From positions 849,122 through 913,121 of the forward strand of contig NZ_CP065592.1 of assembly GCF_016025255.1 (NCBI RefSeq): 64,000 nt of DNA, in the 5' to 3' direction. The position numbers and the translations under genes are program-made. Each line of letters starts with the position of its first letter. Position 1 is the first letter of the stretch. The notes below the pieces were generated by a model. That model had not been told where the DNA came from. It was given only the letters and a program-made list of their open reading frames with translations, and did no database searches. The DNA is from Sphingosinicella flava. Its GTDB lineage: Bacteria > Pseudomonadota > Alphaproteobacteria > Sphingomonadales > Sphingomonadaceae. Positions 61,405-64,000 of this stretch are shown here, in pieces.

Positions 61405-61845
61405 GTGACCGAAGTCGAAATCTTCACGGACGGCGCATGCAAGGGCAATCCGGGGCCCGGCGGCTGGGGCGCCGTGATTCGATCCGGCAGCCGCGAAAAG
61501 GAATTGAGCGGCGGCGAGGCTCTCAGCACGAACAACCGCATGGAATTGATGGCCGCGATCAAGGCATTGGAAGCGCTGAAGCGGCCCTGCACAGTGACGG
61601 TCAGTACGGACAGCGTCTATGTCCGCGACGGCATCACGAAATGGATTCACGGCTGGCGCCGGAACGGCTGGAAAACGGCGGACAAGAAGCCGGTGAAGAA
61701 CGCCGAATTGTGGCAGGAGCTTCTGAACGCCTGCGCGCCGCATCAAATCCGTTGGGAATGGGTGAAGGGCCATGCCGGGCACCCGGAAAACGAACGCGCC
61801 GACAAGCTCGCCTGCGACGCCGCGCTTCAATTCATGAAGCGTTGA
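61405..61845 (+). CDS. rnhA: Ribonuclease HI
   Basis: The 146-residue enzyme cuts RNA in RNA-DNA hybrids. Active-site acids are D9 (IFTDGAC), E47 (NRMELMAA), D69 (STDSVYV) and the late D in ENERADKLA, with H in [10 protein letters not shown]. It starts with GTG at 61405. Its last 19 bases overlap the convergent FAD oxidoreductase gene. Confidence 0.96.
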   Translation: MTEVEIFTDGACKGNPGPGGWGAVIRSGSREKELSGGEALSTNNRMELMAAIKALEALKRPCTVTVSTDSVYVRDGITKWIHGWRRNGWKTADKKPVKNAELWQELLNACAPHQIRWEWVKGHAGHPENERADKLACDAALQFMKR

Positions 61846-62939
61846 GCCGCGTAAGGCGCGGGGTCGATGCCGGCGACCATCGCCTCGGGTGGGGTGCGGA
61901 GGAGCAGGGATGCCCCCAGTTTCGCGGCCGCGGGCGCGGTCTGGATTCCGAACCCTCCCTGCCCGGCAAACCAGAAGAAGCCCGGATCGGCAAAGCCGTA
62001 GACCGGCAAGCGGTCCGGCGCGAAGGTGCGGAGGCCCGCCCATTTCCGCTCCACCGCCTCGATCCGCCAATCGACGACGTTCGCGAGGCTCTCGATAGCG
62101 CGGGCGACATCCATCTCCTCGGGCGCCGAATCGCAGGGCGGGCACGGCGTTTCATCATGCGGGCTGAGCCACAGCCGCCCGCCTGCTTCCGGCTTGAAAT
62201 AGAAACGCTCCCGGGCGTCCATGACGAGCGGGAGGGCCGAAGGCGCCGGGGGATCGACGCGCAGCTGGATCATTGTCCGGCGATAGGGCTGGAGGCCGAC
62301 CTGTCTCACGCCTGCCATGGCGGCAACCTCATCCGCCCAGGCCCCGGCGGCATTGACGAGAATGCTCGCTCGCGCCGTGCCGTCGCGCCATTCGAGATGC
62401 CACGCGCCTCCCCGCCGTTCCGCCCCCGTCAACCGCGCGCCGGCCGCCAATCTTGCTTCGCTGCGGCGCGCTGCCCGCAAATAGGCATTGTGAAGCGCAG
62501 CCACGTCGATGTCCCGGCAGTCCGGCTCCGCGAGGCCGGCATCCCAAGCGCGGCGGAGGCCCGGGATCGCGCATTGGAGCGCCGCACGGCCTTGCCTGTT
62601 CAATTTCACGGGGCCGCCGCCGAACGTCCTTTCGATTCCCGCGAGCGCCTCATGCCCATTCTCGTCCGCAATGATGAGGCATCCGCGCGGGTGAAGGAAG
62701 GAGCCGTCGTGAAAAGCCTTGGGCGGCGACTCCAGAAACGGTCCCGATGCAGTCGTCAGCGGCTGGATGAGCGGACCGCCATAGGTTTCGGACCAAAAGG
62801 CAGCGGACCGGCCGGTGGCGTGATATCCGGGCTGCGCCTCCGCTTCGAGCAGCAGAACCGAACAGTGAGGCGCGATTTCGGCGGCAAGGCTCGCGCCCGC
62901 AATGCCCGCCCCGACGATCGCGACGTCATAATGCGTCAT
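61827..62939 (-). CDS. FAD-dependent oxidoreductase (DAO family, D-amino-acid/glycine oxidase type)
   Basis: The 370-residue flavoprotein has the FAD motif [20 protein letters not shown], a second GG-type segment ([19 protein letters not shown]) and a C-terminal [19 protein letters not shown]. This layout matches the DadA/ThiO/glycerol-3-phosphate-type family. The substrate is probably an amine or D-amino acid, not assignable here. Its start overlaps the upstream hydrolase stop in an ATGA, so the pair is one operon. Confidence 0.88.
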   Translation of the reverse strand: MTHYDVAIVGAGIAGASLAAEIAPHCSVLLLEAEAQPGYHATGRSAAFWSETYGGPLIQPLTTASGPFLESPPKAFHDGSFLHPRGCLIIADENGHEALAGIERTFGGGPVKLNRQGRAALQCAIPGLRRAWDAGLAEPDCRDIDVAALHNAYLRAARRSEARLAAGARLTGAERRGGAWHLEWRDGTARASILVNAAGAWADEVAAMAGVRQVGLQPYRRTMIQLRVDPPAPSALPLVMDARERFYFKPEAGGRLWLSPHDETPCPPCDSAPEEMDVARAIESLANVVDWRIEAVERKWAGLRTFAPDRLPVYGFADPGFFWFAGQGGFGIQTAPAAAKLGASLLLRTPPEAMVAGIDPAPYAAQRFMN

Positions 62940-63871
62940 GACGCCGCGTGCCGGTCCAGAAAAGCGTCGATGCGATGCATGGCAGCGAGCCTGACCGGGT
63001 CGTCCTCCCGCAGGATTTCATGCGCCGAATCGAACAAGGCAAGCTCGGCATTGGGGAGCAATCGCGCCGCTTCGCGAATGGCGCGGGTGTCGACCAGCCT
63101 GTCCCGGTCGGTCGCCAGAATGAGCAGGGGGATACGGACCGCTTTCAATGCGCCAGGCGTCGATGCCGCCATGGAGCGATAGGCGGCCGCCACCCAATCC
63201 CAGGTGGGAATGCCAAGGTCGTAGCCCGGCTGCCTTCCATGCCACCATTTTTCATCGGCATAACGATCGGCGCTGGAGGTCAATCGATTCTGCCGCGCCG
63301 CTTTGCCCTCGATCGCCGCTTGGTAATCGCGCGCCACCGGAAACGACCCGCGTCCTATTTTCTGGAAAAATCGCGCAAGCCGCGCGCTCAACCAGCCGGG
63401 CAGGAGCCCTGTATTGATGCCGATCATCGGCGCGACCAGCACGGCTGCCGCGAAAGGTGGACTTGCTTCAGCGAGCGCGCGAAGCAGCAAATGGCCGCCC
63501 ATCGAATGGCCGACCGCAACGTGCGGCCCGGGATGCGCGGCGATCCATTCTTGCGAAAAAACGGCAAGATCGTGGAGCAGCGGATCGAAACCCGCATCCG
63601 GGCTGGGGCCGCCATCTTTCCGGGACGCGCCCTGCCCGCGCCAGTCGAAACTGGTGATATGCCAGCCCCGCATGTGCCAATGATGCATCGCCTCGAGATA
63701 TTTCTCTATGAAGTCCCCGCGCCCGCCGAGGAAAAGCAGGCTTCCGCGCACTGGAACGTCTCTCGGAGGCGGCCAGTCCATGACCCGAAGCCGCCAGCCG
63801 TCAGGCGCCGTCCATGACGAGAATCGTGCGCCTTCCGGGTGAGCGCGCCTGTCGATCGGCGTAACCTGCAT
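62936..63871 (-). CDS. Alpha/beta hydrolase (PldB-like lysophospholipase family)
   Basis: The 311-residue soluble protein has the serine hydrolase pattern: SLLFLGGRGDFIEKYLEAM (oxyanion region), FDWRGQGASRKDG, the nucleophile in VGHSMGGHLLL, the acid in LATDRDRLVD and the histidine in DSAHEIL. This is typical of PldB/monoacylglycerol lipase-like enzymes. Translationally coupled to the FAD oxidoreductase gene. Confidence 0.9.
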   Translation of the reverse strand: MQVTPIDRRAHPEGARFSSWTAPDGWRLRVMDWPPPRDVPVRGSLLFLGGRGDFIEKYLEAMHHWHMRGWHITSFDWRGQGASRKDGGPSPDAGFDPLLHDLAVFSQEWIAAHPGPHVAVGHSMGGHLLLRALAEASPPFAAAVLVAPMIGINTGLLPGWLSARLARFFQKIGRGSFPVARDYQAAIEGKAARQNRLTSSADRYADEKWWHGRQPGYDLGIPTWDWVAAAYRSMAASTPGALKAVRIPLLILATDRDRLVDTRAIREAARLLPNAELALFDSAHEILREDDPVRLAAMHRIDAFLDRHAAS

Positions 63872-63921
63872 AGGATCAGTTACGGTTTTGAAAGCGGGCT
63901 CGTCTAGGGCATGACGCGCTT

Positions 63922-64000
63922 ATGGGGCACATCTCTTATCTTCTGCTCGGTCTTTTGATCGCCATGCTGATCGCCGCCGCGATCTGGGACTTGCGCAGCC
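63922..64000 (+). CDS. Prepilin peptidase (CpaA/TadV type), N-terminal fragment
   Basis: Only 26 codons lie in the window. They read MGHISYLLLGLLIAMLIAAA followed by IWDLRS, the first hydrophobic helix and the WDLRS segment that starts the A24 prepilin peptidases of Tad systems. The rest is beyond the right edge, so the call is tentative. It fits with the TadE/TadG-like genes at 45-47.5 kb, whose products need such an enzyme. Confidence 0.55.
   Translation, partial: MGHISYLLLGLLIAMLIAAAIWDLRS

Overview
The window is high-GC alphaproteobacterial chromosome and reads as a member of the Sphingomonadales. Pointers are the proS-lolC-lolD-dnaE block, the short prolyl-tRNA synthetase, LexA boxes of the alphaproteobacterial GTTC-N7-GTTC type, the secG-pyrG and tpiA/ppiD neighbourhoods, and many short inverted repeats of the kind scattered through sphingomonad genomes. 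No plasmid, phage or CRISPR signature is visible. The species cannot be named from this sequence.

Layout. 1-10 kb: a PLP-dependent dehydratase cut by the window edge; an ornithine decarboxylase followed by a deoxyhypusine-synthase-like enzyme (polyamine synthesis); a class C beta-lactamase-fold hydrolase; a MAPEG protein; a tightly overlapping leftward operon (enoyl-CoA hydratase, N-formylglutamate amidohydrolase, NAD(P)HX repair enzyme, RNA methyltransferase); and a divergent ParD-like/methionine aminopeptidase pair. 10-25 kb: a WYL-TerB-like protein, ispE, ETF-ubiquinone oxidoreductase, a uracil-DNA glycosylase-like protein, a lytic transglycosylase, a radical SAM protein with its own LexA box, dnaE, an LprI-like protein, lolD, lolC and proS.

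25.8-31.1 kb is the accessory locus that stands out. It holds a LuxR-type and a CRP/FNR-type regulator, an outer-membrane barrel protein with an N-terminal coiled coil, a periplasmic C39 peptidase without an ABC transporter, and three small secreted proteins sharing an NTG...Q...N motif. Two of them also carry a double-glycine pro-segment, the classic C39 cleavage site. The set resembles the Fap functional-amyloid system (FapF, FapD and fibrillins) but differs in gene order and substrate sequence. A fourth protein with the same motif lies 21 kb away (52.5 kb).

31-45 kb: secG, pyrG, a lipoprotein hydrolase, a DUF2975/XRE pair, and then a patchy stretch: two paralogous secreted proteins of unknown family flank an IS5-type transposase remnant, an A+T-richer serine hydrolase between 24-bp direct repeats, a SIMPL-domain lipoprotein and a frameshifted gene remnant. 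After that come a YghU-type enzyme, tpiA, ppiD and trpG. 45-54.6 kb: three orphan TadG/TadE-like genes, lexA with its own box, a VOC protein, a variant ketol-acid reductoisomerase, a PAP2 phosphatase, tRNA-Lys, folK, a small secreted subtilase, a frameshifted DUF938 methyltransferase and a DUF2167 protein.

54.6-64 kb: the glycine-cleavage operon gcvT-gcvH-gcvPA-gcvPB behind a tandem glycine riboswitch, then a lipoprotein, ispH, rnhA, an FAD oxidoreductase, an alpha/beta hydrolase, and the first codons of a probable prepilin peptidase. Two genes (the NAD(P)HX repair gene and ispE) each contain a perfect long hairpin inserted in frame, from the same repeat family. All calls rest on reading motifs by eye; no database search was run.
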